Assembly: GCF_013523055.1 (NCBI RefSeq)
Contig: NZ_JAAMQM010000001.1
Span: 248,001 to 312,000 of the forward strand
Reading direction: 5' to 3'
Length of the DNA: 64,000 bases
Source of the DNA: Pseudomonas capeferrum
GTDB lineage: Bacteria > Pseudomonadota > Gammaproteobacteria > Pseudomonadales > Pseudomonadaceae
Part shown: positions 40,793 through 48,220 of the stretch, in pieces
How the letters are laid out: each line of letters begins with the position of its first letter
Numbering within the stretch: the stretch's first letter is position 1
The notes under the pieces: model-generated
What the model saw: the letters and a program-made list of their open reading frames with translations, nothing else
Databases searched by the model: none
What the model was told of the DNA's origin: nothing
Position numbers and translations under genes: made by a program

Positions 40793-41156
40793 GAGCAGTT
40801 ACTCGCTTGAGCTGCTCAGCCAGCAGCGTATCTAGATGGCGACTCAGCCTCACGGCCAACTCGCCAGTAGTCTCAGGGAGCAGCCGGGCGGCTTGATCAA
40901 TAGCTTGCTCAAGCGGATCGAGCATGAAGCTCATCGTCTCGCCTTGGGTGGCGGTCATGAGACGGCTATCCGATGTCGCTTTAAACTCGGTCCGCTCTGT
41001 GCCAATCAGGTAAGCATGCTGACCGGTGCCGAGCATCAGAACCTCCGCGCCGATCTTTTCGGCGACGGCCTGCGCCATTGCCTTGCTTGTGGCGAGCTGC
41101 GTTTCGGACAAAGCGATATTGCTGGTGATTACCAAGATGCTTCGCGGCAGATTCAT
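40785..41156 (-). CDS. 124-residue phage protein
   Basis: The product MNLPRSILVITSNIALSETQ... has an alternating strand-helix start (ILVITSNIALSETQLATSKAMAQAVAEKIGAEVLMLG) and a helical end (AVRLSRHLDTLLAEQLKRV). ATG 41156 has GGAG at 6 bp spacing. A longer start at 41243 overlapping the previous stop is possible but adds only a low-complexity stretch. The family is unknown. Confidence 0.55.
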   Translation of the reverse strand: MNLPRSILVITSNIALSETQLATSKAMAQAVAEKIGAEVLMLGTGQHAYLIGTERTEFKATSDSRLMTATQGETMSFMLDPLEQAIDQAARLLPETTGELAVRLSRHLDTLLAEQLKRVTAHE

Positions 41157-41242
41157 CGTGGGCTCCAATACGGGCGGCGGATTGCGGAAAGGCGGGGCCT
41201 GGTTGTTTCGGGCCAACTGCGGCGAGTCGTCTCGGCGTTCCA

Positions 41243-41473
41243 TCAGCTGAATGGATCAGCAGGCTTGGCGATCGAACGGACGAACCACATAAAGCCCTGC
41301 TGCAAGTTCGTCTTGGCCAAAGCCAAGAGCCGTGGGTCGACGCCCTCGATCTTGCTGATCTGCTTGAACAACTCGCCCGCGTCCGCTTCCAAAGCCTTGA
41401 TCGAGTTCATGCCGTCGATTTCGGACTGGGTCAGGTCGCGGTAGCCGGTGATCTTCTTATGCTGGTTATCCAT
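41243..41473 (-). CDS. acb2: Acb2-like anti-CBASS cyclic nucleotide sponge
   Basis: The 76-residue protein (MDNQHKKITGYRDLTQSEID ..., LLALAKTNLQQGFMWFVRSIAKP) matches the Acb2/Tad1-type helical hairpin family. It shows the H-K-x-I-x-GYRDL start, the E-I-x-x-MN-x-IK helix and the T-x-LQQGFM-x-x-x-R-x-x-x-KP end. Acb2 hexamers bind cyclic di- and trinucleotides and so blind host CBASS and Thoeris effectors. It lies among small late-side genes between packaging and lysis. ATG 41473 follows GAGGAAA. Confidence 0.85.
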   Translation of the reverse strand: MDNQHKKITGYRDLTQSEIDGMNSIKALEADAGELFKQISKIEGVDPRLLALAKTNLQQGFMWFVRSIAKPADPFS

Positions 41474-41512
41474 CAAGGGTTTCCTCGGGATGATCGCGCC
41501 ACGAAATGGCAC

Positions 41513-41719
41513 TTATTGATTTTGTGGCGCGTCTCGCGACTCAATGCACGGGTACTGCTTCAGAAAGGTCATAGGCGCATCGCACGCGTTGCACCGGTGC
41601 GGATACTGGGCTGGATATGACATGAGCGCGATGCCGGTAGGCCTCATCGATCCAGAGCCGCACTCATCGCATGTGTAGTCCAACTGATAGGGGGCGATTT
41701 GCTTTGCACCTTCAGCCAT
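41513..41719 (-). CDS. Zinc-ribbon phage protein
   Basis: The 68-residue product has CDECGSGSMRPTG and CNACDAPM, two CxxC knuckles of a zinc ribbon, and hydrophobic YPAQYPHR between them. It lies 39 bp before the Acb2 gene in transcription order. It may bind nucleic acid or protein; the function is unknown. Confidence 0.65.
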   Translation of the reverse strand: MAEGAKQIAPYQLDYTCDECGSGSMRPTGIALMSYPAQYPHRCNACDAPMTFLKQYPCIESRDAPQNQ

Positions 41720-41771
41720 GTGAAACCCTCGCTTTGCTCCAACAATCAGCGCCGATTGATTTGTTGCGCAC

Positions 41772-42047
41772 CTACTTGCTCTTACTGCGCTGGATCTGCG
41801 CGTCGACTTGATCGGCGCAAGTGTCGAGCAGGTTGATGGCCCGATCCTTCAGCGCCCAGAGGTCACCGTTCAAGGCCAGGTCTTCGTCGCTGTCGCTGAT
41901 CCGCTCACACGGGACCATCTCAGGGGGCTCGATCCTTACCGCCGTTGTCTTTGCCGGTGCTGGCTGCGGGCTTCCCGCGCAGGCCGTCAGGAAGAGGCTG
42001 AGCAGCCCAGTCACGAACAGGCTTGCTGTTGCGTTTGAGGTCTTCAA
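41772..42047 (-). CDS. Rz1: Outer-membrane spanin lipoprotein (Rz1-like), set 2
   Basis: The 91-residue precursor has a lipobox LTAC (Cys23) after LFVTGLLSLF, a proline-rich mature start (SPQPAPAKTTAVRIEPPEMVPC) and a helical end. It overlaps the inner spanin gene by 128 bp in another frame, the embedded arrangement typical of Rz/Rz1. It is the second o-spanin of this prophage. Confidence 0.8.
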   Translation of the reverse strand: MKTSNATASLFVTGLLSLFLTACAGSPQPAPAKTTAVRIEPPEMVPCERISDSDEDLALNGDLWALKDRAINLLDTCADQVDAQIQRSKSK

Positions 42048-42309
42048 AGTTCTTCCTCGCTTGCCGGGCTTTGGATTCGCTGGCTTTCAGGCGCTTGTTC
42101 AGGTCGGCCAAGTAGTCGGCATTGCGCTTGGCTTCGGCACGCAGGGTGGTGATCGTGGCCTGGCTCTCGGCGTTGGCCTCGGTCGCTTCCTTCACAGCCT
42201 TGGCTGATACGGTGACTTGGCCTTGAAGGGCAATCACACGGTATTGCTGGATACCGATGAGCAGGATCCCCACCAGCGCGATGAGCAGTGCAGCGGCAAA
42301 GGCTTTCAT
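41920..42309 (-). CDS. Rz: Inner-membrane spanin (Rz-like), set 2
   Basis: The 129-residue protein has an N-terminal membrane helix (AAALLIALVGILLIGIQQYRVIA) and a long periplasmic coiled coil (GQVTVSAKAVKEATEANAESQATITTLRAEAKRNADYL). It overlaps the holin gene by 4 bp. Together with the embedded lipoprotein and holin it forms a lysis group without a recognisable endolysin next to it. Confidence 0.8.
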   Translation of the reverse strand: MKAFAAALLIALVGILLIGIQQYRVIALQGQVTVSAKAVKEATEANAESQATITTLRAEAKRNADYLADLNKRLKASESKARQARKNFEDLKRNSKPVRDWAAQPLPDGLRGKPAASTGKDNGGKDRAP

Positions 42310-42629
42310 GCGGCATCTACCTTGCGGCCCAGGAAGCGGGTCACCAGTTCGCGAATGGCTGTCACGCCAAGGAATCCGATCGTGCCACCGGCGGCTACCG
42401 ACAGGCTCGGCGGCCAGGTCATCCACTCGATCAGGCTCGACGCAACCAGGCTCAGAGATCCGCAGATCAGCGATTCGAAGATGATTCGACGCTTACTGGT
42501 TTCTTTCGCGTCCCACATGATGCGAAGTAAGGAGACTGTGATGGCCATGATTGCGCCCTGCCAGAGTGGCGTACTTAGAAGGAGCCAGAGCTGCGCCCAT
42601 ACGTCAGGATTTTTCTCAGGCATTTTCAT
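42306..42629 (-). CDS. Lambda-type holin (class II-like)
   Basis: The 107-residue protein (VWAQLWLLLSTPLWQGAIMAITVSLLRIMW, IIFESLICGSLSLVASSLIEWM, GGTIGFLGVTAIRELVTRFLG) carries three hydrophobic segments and a basic end. This is the plan of the phage_holin_3/lambda family. ATG 42629 and a second ATG two codons on could give two protein forms, as in S105/S107. It permeabilises the inner membrane at a set time. Confidence 0.82.
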   Translation of the reverse strand: MKMPEKNPDVWAQLWLLLSTPLWQGAIMAITVSLLRIMWDAKETSKRRIIFESLICGSLSLVASSLIEWMTWPPSLSVAAGGTIGFLGVTAIRELVTRFLGRKVDAA

Positions 42630-42648
42630 TCTCGCCTCATGGAGGGCG

Positions 42649-43248
42649 TCAGTTGGACAGCGCCCGAGCTTCGCGCGAGAGACCATGCAATGGATGGTAA
42701 TCCTGGGCGGCTTGGTGAGCCCTTCGAGCCTGTTTAGCGTCTTCGAGACTGTCGTACTGGCCAATGCTCTTGCGGACGCCGTTGATTTGAATTCGCGCAT
42801 GCCACTTTTGCTCATGGCTATTCCAGTAAACGCCTACCACTCCAGATCGGTTACGACTGCGGACAGAGCGATTCTTGGAATTGTCTCTTGGGGTAACCAG
42901 CCTGAGATTCACAAGTCGGTTATCCAGGCCATTGCCGTTCACGTGGTCGATCATCAGGGATTCATCGATGGATCCGTGAACCAAAATCCAAATAAGCCTA
43001 TGCGCTTTCAATGTCTTGCGACCCAATGAAACTTGCATATAGGAGATGCCGCCGGGCTTGTGAAGCTTGCTCCCTGCCAGCTTACCGGCGTAGCGGGAAT
43101 TCCATGATTTGGCTGCGCCCAGGCTACTGAATTCGTAGTCTGGTCTGGGCTTCCAGCGCAGTTCGCCGGATTCCTCAGAATACTCAAGTACTGCGGACAG
43201 CTGATCGCGAGTCATCTCGATTGGGCCGGCTACTTTCATGCGGGACAT
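42649..43248 (-). CDS. HNH endonuclease with AP2-like domain
   Basis: The 199-residue protein has an HNH_3 core (LKAHRLIWILVHGSIDESLMIDHVNGNGLDNRLVNLRLVT). It also has a C-terminal AP2-type DNA-binding domain (SGVVGVYWNSHEQKWHARIQINGVRKSIGQYDSLEDAKQARRAH). This is the common free-standing phage homing endonuclease. GGGGGAG precedes ATG 43248. It is the first gene of the late operon after the Q-region and separates it from the holin. Confidence 0.88.
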   Translation of the reverse strand: MSRMKVAGPIEMTRDQLSAVLEYSEESGELRWKPRPDYEFSSLGAAKSWNSRYAGKLAGSKLHKPGGISYMQVSLGRKTLKAHRLIWILVHGSIDESLMIDHVNGNGLDNRLVNLRLVTPRDNSKNRSVRSRNRSGVVGVYWNSHEQKWHARIQINGVRKSIGQYDSLEDAKQARRAHQAAQDYHPLHGLSREARALSN

Positions 43249-43448
43249 CCGGGTTGCTCCCCCGAGGGGAGATTGATAGATCCGGCTGCCTCTGCACTCC
43301 CAGCTTGGGGCAATGGGTGTGGGGAGCCGAAAACGATGAGGCCCCGCTGAGTAGCGAGGCCCTGAATAGGCGCAGATGACCGGTGCTGATCCCGGCACAG
43401 TCCTCGACCGCTGAGGCGCATCAGCCTGCGCATTCATCTGCATAAACG

Positions 43449-43478
43449 AAAAAGCCCCGCTCGAAGGCAGGGCTTTTC
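43449..43478. terminator. Bidirectional terminator before the late operon
   Basis: AAAAGCCC and GGGCTTTT form an 8-bp stem with a 12-nt loop, with A and T runs on both sides. It lies between the putative late-regulator gene (43546) and the first late gene, where lambda has tR' and its Q-dependent antitermination. Confidence 0.75.
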
Positions 43479-43545
43479 TTTGTCGTCTCTCATAATGCGC
43501 AAGATCGACATGATGGGGCTAATTTATGATCATTCCGCCACTACG

Positions 43546-44109
43546 TCAAGCGGCGTCGATAAAGATCTGCTCGCGGTCGAAGATCTCGGTCGCATGGATC
43601 ACTGCTTCCTCTTCAAGCTTTTCCATAAGCTTAACGATGCCGGTCTTCCAGCGTCGGCGGGTGGACTCGGGCTTGCCCTCTGTATCCCAGGTGTTCATGT
43701 CGTAGAACTCCGCTCGCAGCACGATCATGTCCGTCGAGCGCTTGCGTGTTTGGATGCCTTTCAGTTTAGGGATTGCCCAGGCAGTCAGGGCCTTATAGAC
43801 GAAGAGCTGTGGCGCTGGCGAGGTCGTGCGGCTGACCAAGCGACCGATAGCTGCGACCTTGTTGGCTTTATGGGTGGAGTACTTGGCGACCAGCACGTCC
43901 CACTGAGCCCTACCAAGCTGGCGGTGCAGCAACGCATAGAGGCAGCAATCGTAGTCAAACTTGTCGCGTACCGAGAGCGTGCTGCCGTTACCGCCCTGGC
44001 GCAGATCGGCGTCGATCAGCTTTTGCCAAGACTGCTTGGTGCTGTTGTCTATGTTGTCTGCTGCCAGCACTCGCACCAGGGTGCTCATCACGTCTTTGTA
44101 CATGCTCAT
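43546..44109 (-). CDS. Candidate late regulator (Q position)
   Basis: The 187-residue basic protein (MYKDVMSTLVRVLAADNIDNSTKQSWQKLIDADLRQGGNG, FDYDCCLYALLHRQLGRAQWDVLVAKYSTHKANKVAAIGRLV) sits at the end of the early leftward operon. Directly after it stands the terminator that opens the late operon, the place of Q antiterminators. The W-D-x-L-x-A-K-Y-x-x-x-x-x-K-x-x-AI-x-x-L pattern resembles phage Q-like/antitermination proteins of pseudomonads. The role is inferred mostly from position. Confidence 0.5.
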   Translation of the reverse strand: MSMYKDVMSTLVRVLAADNIDNSTKQSWQKLIDADLRQGGNGSTLSVRDKFDYDCCLYALLHRQLGRAQWDVLVAKYSTHKANKVAAIGRLVSRTTSPAPQLFVYKALTAWAIPKLKGIQTRKRSTDMIVLRAEFYDMNTWDTEGKPESTRRRWKTGIVKLMEKLEEEAVIHATEIFDREQIFIDAA

Positions 44110-44112
44110 TGA

Positions 44113-44430
44113 TTAATCCCCTGTGTAGTTCGTGCCGCCGGCGCCGCGGCGGTTGTTCTGCTCGTATTGCGCACCAGGACCAACACCCTGGAGCGCCTTC
44201 AACTGTTCGATATGCCGCTCGGCTTCCTGGAGCCGCAGACTCAGCTGGGTGACAAGTTCTTCCACCGGCAGCGCCTCACCGGTAACGGCCGACACCCAGC
44301 CGGAGGCATTGCAGCGGCCACAGGGCAGCTCATAGAAGACACCCTTGATCACCGACTTCCCTCGGCATTCATAGCACTGCGTCAGGACGACCTTTTCTTT
44401 CTTGAGCGCTGGGCCGTGACTCTTCTTCAT
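44113..44430 (-). CDS. Zinc-finger phage protein
   Basis: The 105-residue protein has CYECRGKSVIKGVFYELPCGRCNASGW, a four-Cys DnaJ-like zinc knuckle, followed by a coiled coil (EELVTQLSLRLQEAERHIEQLKALQ). It is translated together with the Q-position gene (3 bp apart). The type is common in Pseudomonas prophages next to the late regulator. The function is unknown. Confidence 0.65.
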   Translation of the reverse strand: MKKSHGPALKKEKVVLTQCYECRGKSVIKGVFYELPCGRCNASGWVSAVTGEALPVEELVTQLSLRLQEAERHIEQLKALQGVGPGAQYEQNNRRGAGGTNYTGD

Positions 44431-44624
44431 TCTGCTCGACGCCCCTTATTGGCTCGCAGCCAGGGACGCGGCGGCTGTCGCTTCTCGCCAGCGAGCTCCG
44501 ACGTGATGTCATAGAACTCGTCAATGATCACCAGCCCGGGTATCCCGCCTCGAATGCCTTCATGAATGCCACTCCCACCGATGACCAGGACCGCAGGCCA
44601 CTGGGACTTCCCCGGATTTCTCAT
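44427..44624 (-). CDS. 65-residue phage protein
   Basis: The product (WPAVLVIGGSGIHEGIRGGIPGLVIIDEFYDITSELA) overlaps both its neighbours by 4 bp, so it is translated in a chain with the recombinase and zinc-finger genes. It shows two hydrophobic strands with glycine turns. No family is recognised. Confidence 0.55.
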   Translation of the reverse strand: MRNPGKSQWPAVLVIGGSGIHEGIRGGIPGLVIIDEFYDITSELAGEKRQPPRPWLRANKGRRAE

Positions 44625-45913
44625 TTCGAATCCTCGCCTATGGTTGATTCAGTGGTGGCCGCGCAGCCCTTGTCCGGCGCGGCCTCTGGCGTATTGCTGG
44701 AGTCTTTGTTTCTGCCTTCCTCCAACCCATGAATGGCAGCAAACCCCTTGGCGTCTAAATGGGCGTGCCACTTCTCCAATGCCACGCGCTTGCGCTCCTC
44801 CACCGTGGTGTGGATGTAGGCCTGCACTGTGCGGGCCATGGCATGGTTGATCAGCATTTCACCGATCAGGAAGTCGATGCCCAGGTCTGCCCAGCCGGTA
44901 CGGGCCAGCTTGCGCAGGTCGTGGCTGGTCCACTCGCCCTCCCCCAGCTGGGTGAACACAGCGGCGGCCTGGCCCTCGGTCATGCCCTTGCCGTTGCGCG
45001 CCGGGAACAGGTACTGCCCGGTGTACCCCGTGGCGGCCTGGCGGGCGCGGTAGCGTGTCAGCAGCGCGCACACCTGATCGGTCAGTGGCAGGGTGTGCTC
45101 AACCCGCGTCTTCGTGTGGGCGGCCGGCAGGTGCCAGGTGCGTTCGGCCAGGCTGATATGCGACCACAGCGCCATCCGGGTTTCGCCGACACGCGAGCCA
45201 TGACACAGCATCATCAGGGCCAACATGGCGTGGGCTGGCCGGCGTTCCATGGCTTCGGCCAAACGCCCGAGTAACGCCTCCACCTGGACGCCGCGCAGGC
45301 GTGCCGGCTTTACCTTGATCTTGGTCTTGGAAAAGTCGCTGAATTTGATGCCTGCCATGGGGTTGCTCGGGATCATGCCCAGGGTATGCGCCTGCCGGCA
45401 GGCCACCACCAGCAGCGCGAAGATCAGACGCACGAACTCCAGCGACAGAGTCTCCTGCAGCGGCCACATCAACTGGGTGTCCAGCGTGCCGTGGCGCACG
45501 TCAGCGAAGGCCAGGCCGCCAACGCGCGGGATCAGGTGGCAGGCAATCGCCGACTTGGCCGTGGCCTTGCGCTTGGCCGACAGGTGCCGATCGCGGCTCA
45601 TCCTGTCGCTGTACCAGGTCAGCAGCTCGCCCAGGGTCGCCCACGGCGAGAGCGCGGCGCTGGCATGGGGATCGGTCGCCAGACGCTGACGAGTTTCAGG
45701 CAACGCGGCCAGAACAGCCTTGACCGACAGATCGGGGTAGGCACCGATCCGGTTCCACTTCTTGCGCACCACCAGACTCCAGGTCCCGCGTGGGCGATCC
45801 TCGGTAAAGCGGAAGTACAGACCAGGGTGACGCGGGTCACGCATGAGTACACAGGACACATCGCTGGCCCTTCGGCGCAGCTCGGCGTCGGAAAACGAGA
45901 TGGTAAGGGTCAT
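44621..45913 (-). CDS. Tyrosine recombinase inside the early operon
   Basis: The 430-residue protein has all catalytic residues of the family: R241 (CHGSRVGE), K268 (HTKTR), H331 and R334 (HDLRK), H357 (INHA) and Y366 (QAYIH). It also has an arm-binding-like N-terminus and a SAM-like core-binding domain (residues 90-190). It is translated in the early leftward operon between VRR-NUC and small genes, not beside an attachment site. The prophage ends at tRNA-Pro, so the true integrase is expected outside the window. This enzyme may resolve or invert another site. Confidence 0.85.
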   Translation of the reverse strand: MTLTISFSDAELRRRASDVSCVLMRDPRHPGLYFRFTEDRPRGTWSLVVRKKWNRIGAYPDLSVKAVLAALPETRQRLATDPHASAALSPWATLGELLTWYSDRMSRDRHLSAKRKATAKSAIACHLIPRVGGLAFADVRHGTLDTQLMWPLQETLSLEFVRLIFALLVVACRQAHTLGMIPSNPMAGIKFSDFSKTKIKVKPARLRGVQVEALLGRLAEAMERRPAHAMLALMMLCHGSRVGETRMALWSHISLAERTWHLPAAHTKTRVEHTLPLTDQVCALLTRYRARQAATGYTGQYLFPARNGKGMTEGQAAAVFTQLGEGEWTSHDLRKLARTGWADLGIDFLIGEMLINHAMARTVQAYIHTTVEERKRVALEKWHAHLDAKGFAAIHGLEEGRNKDSSNTPEAAPDKGCAATTESTIGEDSK

Positions 45914-46335
45914 GCTGCCACCGTCTGCGGCAGCTGCAGGTAGGCCTGCACCGCCTCCATAGCGTCAAGCTGCCCGCGGCAGACTACGGCCAGGTAACCT
46001 TGGGTGTTCAGCGCCTGAATGAAGCCGTGCTGACTGGCGGACACGGCAGCATCGAACGGCGGTGCAGCCTTGAATTCGATATACAGGCCGAAATACCCAC
46101 CGCGCGCCATGGGCAACACCAGGTCAGGCACACCAGCTTTAACGCCCTGCGCCTTGAGCTTGGCAGCTACCGCCTTCATCCGATGACCACCATTGGGTAC
46201 GTGGTAGATCAGCTTGGCGACAGCCGGAAAGCGCAGCTCCAGTTCACGCATCAGCGCTGCCTGTTCCTGGCCTTCCCGGTCGATGGGTGTAGCGCGCTTG
46301 CGAGGCGCCGCGTACGCGCGGGCGGTAGCTGGCAT
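45910..46335 (-). CDS. VRR-NUC domain nuclease
   Basis: The 141-residue protein (REGQEQAALMRELELRFPAVAKLIYHVPNGGHR, GVPDLVLPMARGGYFGLYIEFKA, SASQHGFIQALNTQGYLAVVCRG) has the VRR-NUC PD-(D/E)xK motif, with catalytic PD and IEFK. Stand-alone VRR-NUC proteins in phages cut branched DNA and can replace RusA-type resolvases. It overlaps the recombinase start by 4 bp. Confidence 0.88.
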   Translation of the reverse strand: MPATARAYAAPRKRATPIDREGQEQAALMRELELRFPAVAKLIYHVPNGGHRMKAVAAKLKAQGVKAGVPDLVLPMARGGYFGLYIEFKAAPPFDAAVSASQHGFIQALNTQGYLAVVCRGQLDAMEAVQAYLQLPQTVAA

Positions 46336-46341
46336 GGTGGA

Positions 46342-46461
46342 TTACCTCTTGCCTTCGGCGCGCTTGCGGATATTGGCGATGATCGCGCCACGGATCAGGC
46401 AGAAGCTCGAGCAGACGACCATAGCGGCCAGAAGAACGTACCCAGCGGTTTCCCAGTTCAT
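46342..46461 (-). CDS. 39-residue membrane protein
   Basis: The short product MNWETAGYVLLAAMVVCSSF continues CLIRGAIIANIRKRAEGKR: one membrane helix and a basic end. Its start overlaps the stop of the YbcO-like gene (ATGA) and its stop precedes VRR-NUC by 6 bp. Tight packing supports expression. The function is unknown. Confidence 0.55.
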   Translation of the reverse strand: MNWETAGYVLLAAMVVCSSFCLIRGAIIANIRKRAEGKR

Positions 46462-46769
46462 GCTGCAACTCCTTTGGCGCCGATGACGCCTTCATTGATG
46501 AGCAAAGCCTGAGTGCGCATGACGCCCTCGGCGTGGTATTGGCGTGCTTCGGCGCGGCTGACTGCTGCGCTGCGGCCGTCGCAGGCGTCGTGGCAAGCAC
46601 TGCAGGCCCAGGCACCCTGCAGGTCATTCGGTTTGCTGCCCATGCCACAGGTGCCGGCCATGCGGTAATGCGCCAGCACGGTGGTTTCAGGGTTGCCATT
46701 GCAGACGCCCGGGATCCGCACTTGGCATTCCCGGCCGCGGGCGGCCCTGGTCAGTTTCGATTGCTTCAT
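46458..46769 (-). CDS. YbcO/DUF1364-like nuclease-domain protein
   Basis: The 103-residue protein (LTRAARGRECQVRIPGVCNGNPETTVLAHYR, GMGSKPNDLQGAWACSACHDACDG) carries the H-x-x-x-x-G-x-G-x-K-x-D-x-x-x-A-C-x-x-CH-x-x-x-D pattern of DUF1364. This is a small HNH-like nuclease found in the ninG/rap region of lambdoid phages. It should act in recombination or DNA repair. ATG 46769 opens at the conserved start (MKQSKLTRAARG). Confidence 0.85.
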   Translation of the reverse strand: MKQSKLTRAARGRECQVRIPGVCNGNPETTVLAHYRMAGTCGMGSKPNDLQGAWACSACHDACDGRSAAVSRAEARQYHAEGVMRTQALLINEGVIGAKGVAA

Positions 46770-47086
46770 GCGCGGGCTCCTTTCTGCTTCGCCTTCTGGT
46801 CTCGTTGAATCACGCCTTGCAGCGTGCTCAACAGCCAATCGGGCTTGCCTACCAGGCTCAGGTCCAACTCGCGGGCAACCCAGGCCAGCGCCCGGGTCAG
46901 CGTGCCGTTGCGTGCGCGTACCTTGCGGAGCTCATCGCCCATGGCCTTGCAGGAGCCGCGCATGCTGGAAAGGTCCTGCGCAGCCGCCTGGAGCTTCGCC
47001 TCGCTGATAGCCAGGCTGCGCTTGAGGGCATTGATTTCGTCCTCTGCGACAACCAGGCGCTCGATCAACACGGTGGAATTAACCAT
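46766..47086 (-). CDS. Coiled-coil phage protein
   Basis: The 106-residue protein (LIERLVVAEDEINALKRSLAISEAKLQAAAQDLSSM, then NGTLTRALAWVARELDLSLVGKPDWLLSTLQGVIQ) has an N-terminal coiled coil and a C-terminal helical unit. It overlaps both neighbours. The function is unknown. Confidence 0.6.
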   Translation of the reverse strand: MVNSTVLIERLVVAEDEINALKRSLAISEAKLQAAAQDLSSMRGSCKAMGDELRKVRARNGTLTRALAWVARELDLSLVGKPDWLLSTLQGVIQRDQKAKQKGARA

Positions 47087-47354
47087 GACAGGCCTCCTTG
47101 GCTTTCTGCTGCTCGGGCTCGAAGTCGCCACGCAAAGGCATCAACTCCTTTTCTCCATACGCAAGCTCGTCCTCAATCGCCGGGTGAGTCACAAACCAGC
47201 CATCCGACGGGGCGAGGAATGCAAAAGCATCTGAATCCATAAGCTCCTGCCCTTTCAGAAGGCGCGATTCGATAGTCACTACGCTGTAGGCAGGGATTTC
47301 CACGTCATCGACAAGGGTCAGCGCCAGGTCGCCCGGCCTGAATTGATGGCTCAT
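47079..47354 (-). CDS. 91-residue phage protein with small beta-barrel look
   Basis: The product MSHQFRPGDLALTLVDDVEI and onward (PAYSVVTIESRLLKGQEL, DGWFVTHPAIEDELAYGEKELMPLRG) begins like an SH3-type small barrel. ATG 47354 overlaps the previous stop. Proteins with this FRPGDLALT start are frequent in Pseudomonas phage early operons. The function is unknown. Confidence 0.6.
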   Translation of the reverse strand: MSHQFRPGDLALTLVDDVEIPAYSVVTIESRLLKGQELMDSDAFAFLAPSDGWFVTHPAIEDELAYGEKELMPLRGDFEPEQQKAKEACHG

Positions 47355-47623
47355 TGCGGGCACTCCTGTCGGTCTATGCAGATGGTTCGGTAGTGGCCGA
47401 AACACTCTGGCGATTGCCATGCTGTTGGCGTGTGGAAATCCATCTGGTGCTGCTTGGAACAAGGGTTGTAGTCGGCGGGCACTTCGCCGCAGCCGCTCCA
47501 TGTACGGAAGTTCAAGCACTCCTCGCACCACCTTGCTGGCTTGCGGTTGCTCTTGGCTCCGTTGCGCCTACGGACAAGCTCTTCGAGCAGTTCATCGTCG
47601 GAAAAATTGTCGAGCGTGCTCAT
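47351..47623 (-). CDS. Cys-rich phage protein
   Basis: The 90-residue product (STLDNFSDDELLEELVRRRNGAK, WCEECLNFRTWSGCGEVPADYNPCSKQH, SPECFGHYRTICIDR) has eight cysteines. These suggest a zinc-binding module after a short helix. GAGGTGAAATC precedes ATG 47623. The function is unknown. Confidence 0.6.
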   Translation of the reverse strand: MSTLDNFSDDELLEELVRRRNGAKSNRKPARWCEECLNFRTWSGCGEVPADYNPCSKQHQMDFHTPTAWQSPECFGHYRTICIDRQECPQ

Positions 47624-47754
47624 GATTTCACCTCGCATGCTGGCCAGATCAATTTCGCCTCACGCTGCGCGCCGGCCTTGTCTTGCGGCCCCTCCATCAG
47701 CACCATCGAGAACGGGCGGTAGCCTGGGACGTGGACTGTCCATACTCGTTTCAT
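47620..47754 (-). CDS. 44-residue phage protein
   Basis: The short product MKRVWTVHVPGYRPFSMVLM continues EGPQDKAGAQREAKLIWPAC and four more residues. Four-base overlaps link it to both neighbours in the translated chain. It appears to be a typical short early phage protein of unknown function. Confidence 0.55.
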   Translation of the reverse strand: MKRVWTVHVPGYRPFSMVLMEGPQDKAGAQREAKLIWPACEVKS

Positions 47755-48041
47755 GGCACCACCTTCAGACCTTGGGCCTCAATAGCCCGCTTGCAGGCGG
47801 CAAGGGTCTGGTTACGCACGCTATGCCAGCGCACATCGTCTTCAGCGGCGGGCTTGCTGGTCTCGGGCAGTTCCACCACCAGAGACTCGCGAGAGGCCTT
47901 CCAGCCCTTCTGGAACGACTCCCAGTCAGACTGGGCCATCGGGTCGATGTAGTTGTTGCCCTTCGGGGGCTGGCGGCGGTGGTCTCGGGCATTCGTGCGC
48001 TCGAAGGCTTCTCGCATTTCGCGCATCTTGTTGGTGTCCAT
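47751..48041 (-). CDS. 96-residue phage protein
   Basis: The product (MDTNKMREMREAFERTNARD..., DPMAQSDWESFQKGWKASRESLVVELPE, RNQTLAACKRAIEAQGLKVVP) is a mixed helical protein. The W-x-x-F-x-x-GW-x-A-S-R segment is widespread in phage early-operon proteins. Start and stop overlap the neighbours. The function is unknown. Confidence 0.6.
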   Translation of the reverse strand: MDTNKMREMREAFERTNARDHRRQPPKGNNYIDPMAQSDWESFQKGWKASRESLVVELPETSKPAAEDDVRWHSVRNQTLAACKRAIEAQGLKVVP

Positions 48042-48220
48042 CAGTGCTGCTCCTCGGCTTCGGCCTGAGCGGCCAGGATGTCCAGGCGCTGCTGGGCCTG
48101 ACCCAGAAGCTGATGATGGTCTTCTTCGCTGGTGACCGGCATGGGTACAAACAGAACGCGGTGCTTGGTGAAGGCCTGGGCCATAGCCATGGCTTCGCGG
48201 ATTTGGGCGATATTGCTCAT
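48041..48220 (-). CDS. 59-residue helical phage protein
   Basis: The product MSNIAQIREAMAMAQAFTKH continues RVLFVPMPVTSEEDHHQLLG and a coiled-coil end. It is linked to dnaB by a 1-bp overlap and to the next gene by the shared A of TGATG. It is probably a conserved small early protein; the function is unknown. Confidence 0.55.
   Translation of the reverse strand: MSNIAQIREAMAMAQAFTKHRVLFVPMPVTSEEDHHQLLGQAQQRLDILAAQAEAEEQH

Noticed and set aside
43480..44112. 210-codon plus-strand frame opposite the Q-position gene
   Set aside because: It mirrors the well-supported minus-strand gene, lacks a ribosome site and has a composition typical of an antisense shadow.
44621..45913. This recombinase as the integrase that used the site at 10048
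   Set aside because: It is 35 kb away within an early operon; integrases that use tRNA sites lie next to att. It cannot be excluded fully without the right end.
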